Assembly (NCBI RefSeq): GCF_000311745.1
Contig: NZ_HE978532.1
Location: 62,001-126,000, forward strand
Direction of reading: 5' to 3'
DNA: 64,000 nucleotides
Source of the DNA: Anaerococcus obesiensis ph10
GTDB taxonomy: Bacteria > Bacillota > Clostridia > Tissierellales > Peptoniphilaceae
Below are positions 12,172 to 21,351 of this stretch, piece by piece. How positions within the stretch are numbered: the first letter of the stretch is position 1; each line of letters begins with the position of its first letter. The notes under the pieces were generated by a model. It worked only from the letters and a program-made list of their open reading frames with translations. It did not search any database and was not told the origin of the DNA. A program made the translations under genes and the position numbers.

Positions 12172-15100
12172 ATTTTCTCTTGCTTGACTCATCATTAGTT
12201 TTACTCTATTTATTTGATTTACTTCACTTGCACCTGGGTCGTAGTCTATTGCTACTACGTTTGCTTGTGGATAAATTTCTCTGATTTTTTTCATTACTCC
12301 CTTGCCTGTGATGTGGTTTGGTAAGCAACCAAATGGTTGTATGCAAACTATGTTTGGTGCATCTTGATGAATTAATTCTATCATTTCGCCTGCAAGAAGC
12401 CATCCTTCTCCTGCTTGATTGCCAAGACTTGTCACTTCTTTTGCAAAGTCTTTTACGTCATTTATATAGACTGGCTCATCAAATCTTTTTGAATTTTTTA
12501 AAGCCTTTCTTATTGGCTTTCTATAAAATTCTATTGTATTTATGGCTGTTTTTCCAAAAAATGCTGTCATTGGACTTTTGCCATATAAATCTTTTTTTAT
12601 TTGTGTGTTTGCAAGACAATACATAAAGAAATCTATCAAATCTGGAACTATTACTTCTGCTCCTTCAGCTTCTAGGGTATCTTGCAGATGGTTGTTTGCT
12701 TCTTTTAAATATTTTACAAGAATTTCTCCAACAATTCCTGCTTTTGGTTTTTTAATATCTAAAACTTCAATCTCATCAAAATCTTCTACAATATCGTTTA
12801 TAATTTTTCTGTAAGATTTTGAACTCATTTTTACAATATTATCTCTACAAATTTCAATCCATTTTTCTTTCAATTTATCTACAGAGCCTTTTTCTTTTTC
12901 ATAAGGTCTTGTAGCGTTTGAAACTCTATTTATTAAATCTCCTAATAACAAGGCTCTTAGTGAATTTACTAGTAAAGGAATATTTGAAACTTTTTTTAAA
13001 TCAAAACCTGAGTGTGATTCTATTCCTTGAGCTGATAAGGCAATAACTGGAATTTGTGGATAGCCAGCATCTTTTAGGGCCTTTCTAATATAGCCTACAT
13101 AATTTGATGCACGACAAGCTCCTCCTGTTTGAGTCATAAGAAGTGCTAACTTGTTTGGATCATATCTTCCAGAATTTACAGCTTCCATAAATTGACCTAC
13201 AACTGTAATTGAAGGATAACATGAATCATTGTTTACATATTTTAATCCATTATCTATTACTTTCTCGTCAACTTTATTTAAAAATTCTATCTTGTATCCA
13301 TTTCCATTAAAAAGTTTTTCCAAAATTTGGAAATGCTCTCTTGCCATTTGTGGGGCAAGAATTGTATAGCCTTCTTCCTTCATTGCTTTTGTAAATTCAT
13401 GATTTTCATAAGAAATTTTATCTTTTCTTTTTCTTAAATGAAGCTCCTTGTCATCTTGTTGGTCTAGAGCTTGAATTAATGATCTAATTCTAATTTTTAC
13501 AGCTCCAAGATTTGAAACCTCATCAATTTTTAACAAAGTATAAATTTTTCCGTTTGCCTCTAAAATATCTTGAACTTGGTCGGTTGTAACAGCATCAAGA
13601 CCACAACCAAATGAATTTAATTGAACTAATTGAAGGCAAGGATCTTTGCCTACAAATTCTGCCGCCCTATATAATCTTGCATGATAAGACCATTGATCCA
13701 AAACTCTTGTCTCTTTTTCCAAATCTTCTGTTGAATAAGCAAGGGCATCTTCTGATAAAACTGGAATTCTCATTGATTCAATTAATTCTGGAATTCCATG
13801 ATTTATTTCTGGATCTATATGATAAGGACGACCTGCAAGCACTATGGCTTTTTCTTTATTTACATGAACATATTCTAAAATTTCTCTTCCTTTTTTTCTT
13901 ATATCTTCATGATAATCAGCTTGTTTTTGCCAAGCATTTTTTACAGCATTTATTATTTGATTTTTCTTCAAAACATATCCATCATGTTCGTAGCCTTCAA
14001 AAATTTCGACTAGCCTATCTCCAATAATTTTTTCAGATTCAAATGAAAGATATGGTGCTAAATATTTTACATTTTTAAGTCCATCAACATTATTTTCAAT
14101 TACATCAGGATAACCTGACACAACTGGACAATTCATGTGATTTTGTGCCTTATCAAATTGCTTGTACTCATAAAAAATTGCAGGATAAAAAATCATATCT
14201 ATATTTTTTTCTAGCAAATTTTCTATATGGCCGTGGGCAATTTTTGCAGGATAGCAAGCAGTTTCTGATGAAATTGTTGCAATCCCTTTTTCATAAATTT
14301 TTCTATTTGATTCATCCGATAAAATAACATCAAAACCTAAGGAAGTGAAAAATTCATGCCAGAAAGGATAATCTTCATACATATTTAAAACTCTTGGTAG
14401 TCCAACTTTTCCAAAAATATTTTTTTCTCCCAAAGTCTTCCTATCAAACAAAAGTTTATTTTTAAATTTGTACATATTAAGATCTGCCAAAGTTTCTTCT
14501 TGTTTTACTCCAGCTCCTCTTTCGCACCTATTTCCTGTTATAAATCTTGATCCATCTGGGAAAATATTTATTTGTAGGGAACAATTATTTGTACATCTTC
14601 CACACCTTGCAGATTTTTGTGTATAGGTAAAATTATCTATTTCACTTTCCGATAAAATTTTGGAATGGTCTGTTGATTTTTCTTTGGAAATCAAAGCCAT
14701 ACCCATAGCTCCCATAAGGCCAGAAATTTCTGGTCTTGTTACACTTCTTGATGATAATTTCTCAAAGGCTCTAAGGATTGCATCTCCATAAAAAGTTCCA
14801 CCTTGGACAACTATATTTTTTCCTAGAGATTTTGGATCACGAACTTTTATAACTTTTTGGATGGCATTTTTTATTACAGAATAACAAAGTCCTGCCGCTA
14901 TATCAGAAACGTCTGATCCTTCTTTTTGGGCTTGTTTTACCTTTGAATTCATAAAAACTGTACATCTTGAACCCAAATCTGCTGGCTCTTTTGCAAAAAG
15001 GGCTTTTTGTTGAAATTCTTCTACAGAAAGACCAACACTTGCTGCAAAAGTTGACAAAAATGATCCACAACCTGATGAGCATGATTCGTTTAATTGGATT

Positions 15101-16407
15101 GAATCTATAATTCCATCACGAATATGCATAGCTTTCATATCTTGGCCTCCAATATCCAAAATAAAATCTACATCTGGATTGAAAAATTTGGCCGCAGAAT
15201 AATGAGCTATAGTTTCAACTTCGCCGTTATCAATGTGGAGAGCATTTCTAATAAATTCTTCCCCATAGCCACAAATTCCTGATGAGACAATTTTTGCTTT
15301 TGCAGGCATTTTTTTATAGGCATCTTTTAACATAGAAATTACAACTTCGAGAGGTCTTCCCAGATTCATCCTATAATCATCATAAAGAATTTCATTATCT
15401 TCACTTATAAGAACTATTTTTGAAGTTGTTGATCCTGCATCAATTCCAAGAAAAATTTCTCCTTCATAATCTTCTATTTTTCTATATTTTACAAGATTTG
15501 TCTTGTGATTTATTTTAAAATTTTTATAATCTTTTTCATCTTCAAATAGCCTATCCATTTTCTTAGTCATTTCCATATCAACTTTTTTATCTTCTTCCAA
15601 AGATTTTATAAGAGATTTGTAAGAAATTGGCTTTTCATTTTCAGATAAAATTGCAGCACCCTTTGCCACATAAAGTTCTGCATCTTCTGGGATATAAAAA
15701 TTATTTTCTTCCTCACCCAAAGTTTCAATAAACCTATCTCTTAAAGCCTTCAAAAAATGAAGTGGTCCTCCCAAGAAAGTTACATTTCCTTTTATTGGTC
15801 TTCCACATGCAAGATTTGAAATTGTTTGATTTACAACTGATTGAAAAACAGAAATTGCTATATCTTCCCTGCTTGCCCCCTGATTCATAAGAGCTTGTAT
15901 GTCAGTTTTTGCAAAAACCCCACAACGACTTGCAATTGGATAAATTTTTTTATAATTTTTACTTAATTCATTTAAACCTTTAGCATCTGTATCAAGAAGG
16001 GCTGCCATTTGATCAATAAAAGCGCCCGTTCCACCAGCACAAATAGAATTCATTCTTTGCTCAACAGAGCCTTTGAGATAAGTTATTTTTGAATCCTCGC
16101 CCCCAAGTTCTATTACAACATCAGTTTGAGGAATAAATTTTTTTATAGCTTTTGTTTCAGCAATAACTTCTTGCACAAAATTAATGCCCAAATATTTTTC
16201 AACAAACATTCCACCAGAGCCTGTAACATTTACGGTAAGATAATCATCTTTAAACCTGTCATAGGCCTCCATCAAAACATTTGTAACTGTTTGTTTTACA
16301 TCTGATTTATGTCGTCTATAAACTGAATAAAGAGTGTTAAAATTTTCATCAGTTATAACAATCTTTACAGTCGTAGATCCGACATCAAGTCCCATATGTA
16401 AATTCAT
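12136..16407 (-). CDS. Large acyl-CoA dehydratase activase-related protein (two ASKHA domains plus DUF2229)
   Basis: A 1423-residue protein of the family that fuses two BadF/HgdC-type ATPase domains to reductase-like regions. Domain 1 (about 1-265) has GLDVGSTTVKI, CAGGTGAFIDQ and RCGVFAKTD. Domain 2 (about 320-590) has GIDAGSTTSKI, CSSGCGSFLS and RCTVFMNSK. In HgdC such paired cysteines bridge a 4Fe-4S cluster between subunits. A CGRCTNNC motif (near 615) may hold another cluster, followed by a DUF2229-like region (about 660-900) and an HgdB-like C-terminal half. These proteins probably deliver low-potential electrons by ATP hydrolysis, but the substrate is unknown. ATG 16407 follows AAAGGAAA; monocistronic with its own promoter. 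Confidence 0.85.
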   Translation of the reverse strand: MNLHMGLDVGSTTVKIVITDENFNTLYSVYRRHKSDVKQTVTNVLMEAYDRFKDDYLTVNVTGSGGMFVEKYLGINFVQEVIAETKAIKKFIPQTDVVIELGGEDSKITYLKGSVEQRMNSICAGGTGAFIDQMAALLDTDAKGLNELSKNYKKIYPIASRCGVFAKTDIQALMNQGASREDIAISVFQSVVNQTISNLACGRPIKGNVTFLGGPLHFLKALRDRFIETLGEEENNFYIPEDAELYVAKGAAILSENEKPISYKSLIKSLEEDKKVDMEMTKKMDRLFEDEKDYKNFKINHKTNLVKYRKIEDYEGEIFLGIDAGSTTSKIVLISEDNEILYDDYRMNLGRPLEVVISMLKDAYKKMPAKAKIVSSGICGYGEEFIRNALHIDNGEVETIAHYSAAKFFNPDVDFILDIGGQDMKAMHIRDGIIDSIQLNESCSSGCGSFLSTFAASVGLSVEEFQQKALFAKEPADLGSRCTVFMNSKVKQAQKEGSDVSDIAAGLCYSVIKNAIQKVIKVRDPKSLGKNIVVQGGTFYGDAILRAFEKLSSRSVTRPEISGLMGAMGMALISKEKSTDHSKILSESEIDNFTYTQKSARCGRCTNNCSLQINIFPDGSRFITGNRCERGAGVKQEETLADLNMYKFKNKLLFDRKTLGEKNIFGKVGLPRVLNMYEDYPFWHEFFTSLGFDVILSDESNRKIYEKGIATISSETACYPAKIAHGHIENLLEKNIDMIFYPAIFYEYKQFDKAQNHMNCPVVSGYPDVIENNVDGLKNVKYLAPYLSFESEKIIGDRLVEIFEGYEHDGYVLKKNQIINAVKNAWQKQADYHEDIRKKGREILEYVHVNKEKAIVLAGRPYHIDPEINHGIPELIESMRIPVLSEDALAYSTEDLEKETRVLDQWSYHARLYRAAEFVGKDPCLQLVQLNSFGCGLDAVTTDQVQDILEANGKIYTLLKIDEVSNLGAVKIRIRSLIQALDQQDDKELHLRKRKDKISYENHEFTKAMKEEGYTILAPQMAREHFQILEKLFNGNGYKIEFLNKVDEKVIDNGLKYVNNDSCYPSITVVGQFMEAVNSGRYDPNKLALLMTQTGGACRASNYVGYIRKALKDAGYPQIPVIALSAQGIESHSGFDLKKVSNIPLLVNSLRALLLGDLINRVSNATRPYEKEKGSVDKLKEKWIEICRDNIVKMSSKSYRKIINDIVEDFDEIEVLDIKKPKAGIVGEILVKYLKEANNHLQDTLEAEGAEVIVPDLIDFFMYCLANTQIKKDLYGKSPMTAFFGKTAINTIEFYRKPIRKALKNSKRFDEPVYINDVKDFAKEVTSLGNQAGEGWLLAGEMIELIHQDAPNIVCIQPFGCLPNHITGKGVMKKIREIYPQANVVAIDYDPGASEVNQINRVKLMMSQARENLKENVKSIKKI

Positions 16408-16465
16408 ACATTTTCCTTTCCTATATATCAAAATATTTAAATACAAATAGAATAAAAATATCTAC

Positions 16466-16494
16466 CTTATATATTTTATTATAAATAAAGTCAA
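16466..16494 (-). promoter_or_regulatory. Promoter of the large activase gene
   Basis: TTGACT (16494-16489), a 17-base spacer and TATAAG (16471-16466) on the - strand, about 60 bases before the chosen start. Confidence 0.65.
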
Positions 16495-16698
16495 ATACAA
16501 GCAAATAAGTCGGTTTTATCAATTAAATTATATAAAATATTTTTTGTAAACTTATTGCAAATTTACCTAATATTTTTAACAATTTTAAAACACAAAAAAC
16601 CAAACTTGTATCAATATATAATAAGATAAAAAGAAAAATTCATCAAGGATTATTTAGAAATTATTTATTATAAAAAAAATAAAAATAAGCACAAAAAT

Positions 16699-16933
16699 AG
16701 CCTTCATAAGAAGGCTTAGACTGTTGAAATGTATACAAATCCTCATGCTAAGAATATCATACGTAAAAAATTGATTTGATTTCAAATTTAAAAATTTGTC
16801 AAAAATCGCACTGTATGAGAGCGTAGCTTGAGTTTGCGATTTTAGAATTTTGAAATTTAGAAATCAACAATTTTTGGAGTCAGATATTCGTGCTTGAGGG
16901 TTTGTCTACGTTCTGCGCCTTCATAAGAAGGCT
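16699..16933. repeat. MITE-like 200-bp imperfect hairpin flanked by duplicated terminator
   Basis: The 17-bp sequence GCCTTCATAAGAAGGCT occurs at 16700-16716 and 16917-16933. The 200 bp between them form one long imperfect inverted repeat: the left end GTATACAAATCCTCATGC pairs with the right end, whose complement reads GTAGACAAACCCTCAAGC, and inner arms AAAATCGCA/TGCGATTTT surround a loop. There is no gene inside. On the - strand only the distal copy at 16699-16716 is followed by T residues (ATTTTTG), so this looks like the terminator of the isochorismatase-like gene split by an insertion. The 16500-16698 stretch to its left holds only A/T-rich promoter DNA. Confidence 0.65.
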
Positions 16934-16936
16934 AAA

Positions 16937-17542
16937 TTATTTTCTTAAATTTTTTACCATTTTAGAAATTTCTTTAAAATTTTCATCTTTTGCATCACTT
17001 GCCAAATCGAACATCAGCATTTCTGTATTTACAAGGCTTGCTCCCATATCAGACATAGATTTTAAGCCCAAATCTTTTTGCTCTTTATTAAAACTTGATA
17101 CAGCATCTTCAACCACAAAAACCTTATATCCTTCAAACAACAATCTTCTTACTGTTTGATAAACACAAATATGAGTTTCTGCTCCTGTTATTATTACATT
17201 TGTGATTTTATTTTCTTTTAAATAAGAAGAAACTTCATCTGTGATTGCATCAAAGCTAGTTTTTGAAAAAATATTCTCATCATCAAGATTTTCTTTTATT
17301 TCATCTACACTTTGTCCAAGTCCTTTTGGATATTGTTCTGTTGCAATTTTTTTAATTCCGTACATTTCAAAAACTTTTAATAGACAAGCTGAATTTTTAA
17401 TTATTTTATCAGATTCATAAATTGCTGGCATCAATTTTTCTTGCAAATCAATTACCAATAAAAGTGTATTATCCTTGTTATCATAAGTTTTTGTGTCAAA
17501 ATTATAGCCTTCTATAAAAAAACTTCCTATTTCTCTTTCCAT
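16937..17542 (-). CDS. Isochorismatase-family cysteine hydrolase
   Basis: Member of the isochorismatase/nicotinamidase fold. The catalytic triad positions are visible: Asp in LLVIDLQEKLMP (near 33), Lys in FSKTSFDAI (near 93) and Cys in GAETHICVYQTV (near 128, with the typical cis-peptide context). The 201-residue length is normal, and there is a 25-residue N-terminal extension (MEREIGSFFIEGYNFDTKTY). Substrate cannot be told; YcaC-like hydrolase is an alternative. It starts 16 bases inside the end of the radical-SAM gene, so the two are probably co-transcribed. Confidence 0.85.
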   Translation of the reverse strand: MEREIGSFFIEGYNFDTKTYDNKDNTLLLVIDLQEKLMPAIYESDKIIKNSACLLKVFEMYGIKKIATEQYPKGLGQSVDEIKENLDDENIFSKTSFDAITDEVSSYLKENKITNVIITGAETHICVYQTVRRLLFEGYKVFVVEDAVSSFNKEQKDLGLKSMSDMGASLVNTEMLMFDLASDAKDENFKEISKMVKNLRK

Positions 17543-18450
17543 AAATCCCCCTGATTTTTATTTCTATCCTTTAATTTTTTATCAATTGTAGATAAAACTT
17601 TTGCCTTATTTTTTGACCAAATCGGCCAAATAATTCTATCACGGCGTCCATCTCCGGTTAGTCTTTGGACAATTATGTTTGGATTTAAATTCTCCAAAAT
17701 AAGTATAACATAATCGACAAACTGATCCAAAGTCATAGTAAATTCATTTTGATTTTCCAAATAATAATCATAAATTCTAGAGCCTTTTTCTATATAAAGA
17801 TTGTGAATTTTAATTGCCCAAAATTCTCTTTCGTTTATATAAGAAATTGCTCTAAGATAATCATTCAAATTTTCGTTTGGAAGTCCAATTATAAGATGAG
17901 CCAAGCATTTTATATTTTTTTCTTTTAATTTTAAAAGTCCCTTATCAAATTCCTTGTGAGAATATCCTCTATTTATAAATTCTATAGATTTTTCATTTAC
18001 AGATTGAAGACCAAGCTCAACAATTAGAAAAGTTTTTTTATTCAAATCATCAAGTAAGTCAATTACTTCATCTGAAAGACAATCCGCACGAGTTGCAATA
18101 GATAAGCCCATAATATTTGGATTATTTATAGCCTTATAAAATAATTTTTTAATTTTTTCAAAATCTCCATAGGTTGAAGTGAAATTTTGAAAATATGCCA
18201 TGTAGCCTTCTTTTCTATTTGGTTTTTTTAATCTATTAATTTGAAAATCTATTTGCTTATCCAAATCATCATTTCTTGTAAAATCACCCGCCCCATTTTC
18301 TGAACAATAAATACAACCTAATTTTGAAATTTTTCCGTCCCTATTTGGACAAGTAAATCCACCATCAAGAGGAATTTTTATTATTTTTTTATTAAATTTT
18401 CTTTTAAAATAGGAATCCACATCCCTATATCTTTTTTTATTTATTTCCAT
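17527..18450 (-). CDS. Radical SAM protein, TIGR01212/YhcC family
   Basis: The 307-residue protein opens with the family signature KIPLDGGFTCPNRDG, then CIYCSENGAGDF supplying the CxxxCxxC-type iron-sulfur ligands, and continues through a radical-SAM barrel with MGLSIATRADCLSDEV, VELGLQS and CLAHLIIGLPNE. The C-terminal VQRLTGDGRRDRIIWPIWSKNK is also characteristic. The reaction of this family is not established; structural similarity to ELP3-like enzymes suggests tRNA or small-molecule modification. The ribosome site is weak. Confidence 0.85.
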   Translation of the reverse strand: MEINKKRYRDVDSYFKRKFNKKIIKIPLDGGFTCPNRDGKISKLGCIYCSENGAGDFTRNDDLDKQIDFQINRLKKPNRKEGYMAYFQNFTSTYGDFEKIKKLFYKAINNPNIMGLSIATRADCLSDEVIDLLDDLNKKTFLIVELGLQSVNEKSIEFINRGYSHKEFDKGLLKLKEKNIKCLAHLIIGLPNENLNDYLRAISYINEREFWAIKIHNLYIEKGSRIYDYYLENQNEFTMTLDQFVDYVILILENLNPNIIVQRLTGDGRRDRIIWPIWSKNKAKVLSTIDKKLKDRNKNQGDLWKEK

Positions 18451-18472
18451 AATTTTATTTTACTTTTATATA

Positions 18473-18500
18473 AAAAAAGACACCCTTAGGCGTCTTTTGC
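18473..18500 (-). terminator. Terminator of the rpsF-ssb-rpsR operon
   Basis: On the - strand AAAAGACGCC-TAA-GGGTGTCTTTT with a run of T residues, about 35 bases after the rpsR stop codon. Slightly imperfect stem. Confidence 0.8.
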
Positions 18501-18533
18501 TTGCTTATTGAAAGTTTATATTTTTATTTATCT

Positions 18534-18758
18534 TTAATTATCTTCGTATGGCAATAAAGCTACTTGTCTAGCTCTTTTGATTGCTCTTGTAATTTCTCTT
18601 TGATGTTTCGCATTTAGTCCTGTAACTCTTCTTGGAAGGATCTTTCCTCTATCAGAAATAAATCTTTTTAGAGTATCAATATCCTTATAATCTATTACTT
18701 TTGAAGGGTCTTTGACAAATGGATCGACTTTTTTTCTTGGTCTGAAATTTCTACGCAT
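18534..18758 (-). CDS. rpsR: 30S ribosomal protein S18
   Basis: A 74-residue basic protein with S18 signatures: [44 protein letters not shown] split across residues about 24-65, and ALLPYED at the end. Binds 16S rRNA with S6 in the platform of the small subunit. It is the last gene of the conserved rpsF-ssb-rpsR operon. No zinc-binding cysteines. Confidence 0.98.
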   Translation of the reverse strand: MRRNFRPRKKVDPFVKDPSKVIDYKDIDTLKRFISDRGKILPRRVTGLNAKHQREITRAIKRARQVALLPYEDN

Positions 18759-18774
18759 TTTATCCTCCTAAAAT

Positions 18775-19302
18775 CTAGAAAGGAATTCTTCCGTCGTCTT
18801 CAATTTCTGTAAAGTCATCGTCAAAAAAGTCATCATTATTATTCATGTTTTGATTGTTGTTTTGTTGGAAATTATTTGAATTATTGTAAGAATTATCTTG
18901 GTTCATATTTCCAAAACCATTATCTTGGTTCATTGGATTGTTATAATTTTGATATTGACCATCTGATCTTGATTCTAAAAATTCAACTCTGTCTGCTACA
19001 ACATCAGTTGTGTAGACTGTTTTTCCATCTTTATCTTGGTAAGAACCTGTTTGGATTCTACCATCTATCGCACATTGATTTCCTTTTTTTAGATACCTTG
19101 ATACATTTTCAGCTTGAACTCCCCACACTGTAATTCGTGGAAAATCGGCTGTTGGACGATTCATTGATTCCATTTCTTGTCGTTTTTGTTTACTTAAACC
19201 TCTATCAACTGCTAAAGAAAAACTAACAACTGCTTGTCCTTGTTGAGTGTATCTCAAATCTGGATCTTTTGTTAATCTTCCTATAAGAAAAACTTTATTC
19301 AT
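18775..19302 (-). CDS. ssb: Chromosomal single-stranded DNA-binding protein
   Basis: A 175-residue SSB: OB fold over residues about 1-110 (MNKVFLIGRLTKDPDLRYT, FSLAVDR, DFPRITVWG, KGNQCAIDGRIQTGSY, TTDVVADRVEFLE), an Asn/Gln-rich linker with repeated Asn-Asn, and the DDGRIPF tail. Essential for replication, recombination and repair. It sits in the conserved place between rpsF and rpsR with one base separating it from rpsF. The prophage carries a close paralogue at 3176-3622. Confidence 0.98.
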   Translation of the reverse strand: MNKVFLIGRLTKDPDLRYTQQGQAVVSFSLAVDRGLSKQKRQEMESMNRPTADFPRITVWGVQAENVSRYLKKGNQCAIDGRIQTGSYQDKDGKTVYTTDVVADRVEFLESRSDGQYQNYNNPMNQDNGFGNMNQDNSYNNSNNFQQNNNQNMNNNDDFFDDDFTEIEDDGRIPF

Positions 19303-19587
19303 TTAGTCCTCTTTTCTGATTACCATATATCTAAGAATTAAATCAGATATTCTAAGTCTTCTTTCAAATTCTTTGATGTGGTCACCACTAGCTTTGAAAT
19401 CAACGATATAATAATATCCTTCTTTGATGTAGTTGATTTCGTATGCAAGTTTTCTTTTTCCCCAGTCATCTACAGATTCTACTTCTCCACTTTCAGCTAT
19501 AATACCTTTGAAGATTTCTAAAGATTTATTTCTTTCTTCATCTGAAATTTCTGGTTTGTAAATCAATACTGCTTCGTAGTTATTCAT
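19303..19587 (-). CDS. rpsF: 30S ribosomal protein S6
   Basis: A 94-residue S6: MNNYEAVLIYKPEISDEER, VESVDDWGKRKLAYEINYIKEGYYY and FERRLRISDLILRYMVIR in order. Start at ATG 19587 behind GGGAGGTGAATAAG; the 30 codons upstream in the same frame are untranslated leader. First gene of the operon. Confidence 0.97.
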   Translation of the reverse strand: MNNYEAVLIYKPEISDEERNKSLEIFKGIIAESGEVESVDDWGKRKLAYEINYIKEGYYYIVDFKASGDHIKEFERRLRISDLILRYMVIRKED

Positions 19588-19677
19588 CTTATTCACCTCC
19601 CTTTGGTCTTTGACCCCGATCTTTTGTCGGAGTAGAGAATTCTTATCTATGTTACTATAATTAGTTTTAAAAGTCAA
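19588..19677 (-). promoter_or_regulatory. rpsF promoter and structured leader
   Basis: TTGACT (19677-19672), a 17-base spacer and TAACAT (19654-19649) form the promoter. The leader of about 55 bases can fold CTCC against the GGGAGG ribosome site and contains CTCCGA/TCGGGG and GGTC-AAA-GACC hairpins. Bacterial rpsF leaders often carry an S6:S18-binding motif with an exposed CCG; the CCGA here is compatible. The autoregulatory role is inference. Confidence 0.45.
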
Positions 19678-19685
19678 TAATTTTA

Positions 19686-20621
19686 TTAAATAAATTCGGA
19701 AGAATTTTCTATATTAGAAAAATAAATTGCATTTGCAATTGCACGAGCCATAACTTTTGCCCCAAGGCTTCCTACTAGATTTAAATCTGCCTTTATTTTA
19801 TTTGTAGCAAGAGAAAAAATTGTATCTCCATCCATCATTGTGTGAACTGGTCTAATTGCTCTGGCATAGCCGTTGTGAGTCATTGAGGCGATTTTTCTAA
19901 GCTCAGTTTTATTAAATTTTCCATTTGTTGCAACAATTCCAATTGTTGTGTTCAAAGAATTTTTTTCAGAAATTTTTTCTAAAACATCAAGGGTTGGAAT
20001 GAATTTATTATTTTTTAAAATTCCTGCAATTTGTTTATTTTTTTCATCATCAAAAATATCTCCCATGGCATTTACTGCAACAATAGCAGAAACTTTTAAA
20101 TCGCCAACGCTTATCGTAGCAGAGCCAAGTCCTGATTTCATCAAAAATTCTTTTCCCAAGGCCTTTCCAACTGTAGCTCCAGTCCCTGCCCCAATTATTC
20201 CTTGACGATTTTCATCAAAACTTGCATTTTTGTAAGCATCGCTTCCCATTTTTTTATCCGGTCTAATTTTGTAAGATTTATAATCCAAATCGTATAAAAT
20301 TGCTTGGGGAACTATGGGAACAATTCCACTTGGAACTTCAAATCCTCTTCCATCTTTTTCTAATTCTTCAACGACTCCAATTGAACCTGCAAGGCCATAA
20401 GAAGAACCTCCAGATAAAACTATAGCTGAAACTTCGCTTACAGTATTTACAGGATTTAAAAGATCAGTTTCGCGAGTTCCTGGCCCTCCTCCTCCTCTTA
20501 CATCAACACTTGCTGTATTTCCTTTTGGAGGAATCAAAACCGTAAGACCAGTTCCCGCATCAAAATTTTGAGCATGACCTACTTTTATTCCTTCAATATC
20601 TGTTATGTAGCCCTTATACAT
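19686..20621 (-). CDS. P1-family peptidase (DmpA/aminopeptidase-esterase fold)
   Basis: A 311-residue member of the self-processing P1 family related to L-aminopeptidase D-Ala-esterase DmpA. Visible signatures are DIEGIKVGHAQNFDAGTG at the N-terminus, the glycine-rich VDVRGGGGPGTRETDLL, AIVLSGGSSYGLAGS, GAGTGATVGKALG and VNAMGDI, with a Thr/Ser-containing MMDGDTIFSLATN late in the chain. No signal peptide. Natural substrates are unknown; small peptides or amides are usual. It heads no obvious pathway but is followed on the same strand by rpsF and preceded by the TIM-barrel gene. Confidence 0.85.
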   Translation of the reverse strand: MYKGYITDIEGIKVGHAQNFDAGTGLTVLIPPKGNTASVDVRGGGGPGTRETDLLNPVNTVSEVSAIVLSGGSSYGLAGSIGVVEELEKDGRGFEVPSGIVPIVPQAILYDLDYKSYKIRPDKKMGSDAYKNASFDENRQGIIGAGTGATVGKALGKEFLMKSGLGSATISVGDLKVSAIVAVNAMGDIFDDEKNKQIAGILKNNKFIPTLDVLEKISEKNSLNTTIGIVATNGKFNKTELRKIASMTHNGYARAIRPVHTMMDGDTIFSLATNKIKADLNLVGSLGAKVMARAIANAIYFSNIENSSEFI

Positions 20622-20657
20622 TTTTTCTCCTTATTAAAATTTTAAAAAATATAAATC

Positions 20658-21332
20658 CTACTTCCTATACCTATCCATCATTTCTCCAAAAACTTCTGCT
20701 GATGATGGTGCTGTGTAGGAAATTGCATTTGCTCCTGCGTCAATTGTTTTTTTAATTGATTCAGCTTTACTTCCACCAGTTGCTATAATCGGAAATTTAT
20801 GCCCAATTATTTTTCTAATTTCAGCGACAAGCTCTGGAGTTTTTGGACCACCAGATACATTTAAAATTTCTGCACCTGCTTCTATTTTTCCCAAAACATC
20901 ATCTTTAAAGCCAGTTACAGTTGCAATCACTGGTATGTCTACAAATTCTGAGATTGCTTTAATATCTTCATTTGGAATCGGAGAATTTACAACAACACCA
21001 TAAGCTCCTTCAAGCTCTGCATCAAAAGCAATATATTTTGATCTTGCTCCTTGAGTTGTACCTCCACCAACACCAATAAAACAAGGAACTGATGCAGTTG
21101 AAATTATTGATTGAGCAATTGTATTTTGTGGAGTGTAGGGATAAACTGCCATAATAGAATCCGCATTAGAATTTCTTATTATTGCAAGATCTGTTGTAAA
21201 AAGTAAAGATTTTATTCTTTTTTCATAAATTTTTATTCCACTTGCCTTGTAAATTTCTTCAGGCATTGTTATAAAAGATTTTCTAAGTTTTGAATGTACT
21301 TCTGGTACAAATTTATTATTTTTTTCAACCAT
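20658..21332 (-). CDS. TIM-barrel protein of unknown function (224 aa)
   Basis: A compact beta/alpha barrel with phosphate-binding style loops: VPCFIGVGGGTTQG, GAEILNVSGGPKTPELV and FPIIATGGSKAESIKKTIDAGANAISYTAPSS. The latter resembles the C-terminal phosphate-binding half-barrel of HisA/HisF, ThiG and related enzymes. Similar proteins in anaerobic cocci are annotated only as hydrolase or barrel-domain protein. The starting ATG follows AGGAGATAAGA. It is probably co-transcribed with the degenerate GH13 gene upstream (20-base gap). Substrate not predictable. Confidence 0.6.
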   Translation of the reverse strand: MVEKNNKFVPEVHSKLRKSFITMPEEIYKASGIKIYEKRIKSLLFTTDLAIIRNSNADSIMAVYPYTPQNTIAQSIISTASVPCFIGVGGGTTQGARSKYIAFDAELEGAYGVVVNSPIPNEDIKAISEFVDIPVIATVTGFKDDVLGKIEAGAEILNVSGGPKTPELVAEIRKIIGHKFPIIATGGSKAESIKKTIDAGANAISYTAPSSAEVFGEMMDRYRK

Positions 21333-21351
21333 TCTTATCTCCTTTTATAAA

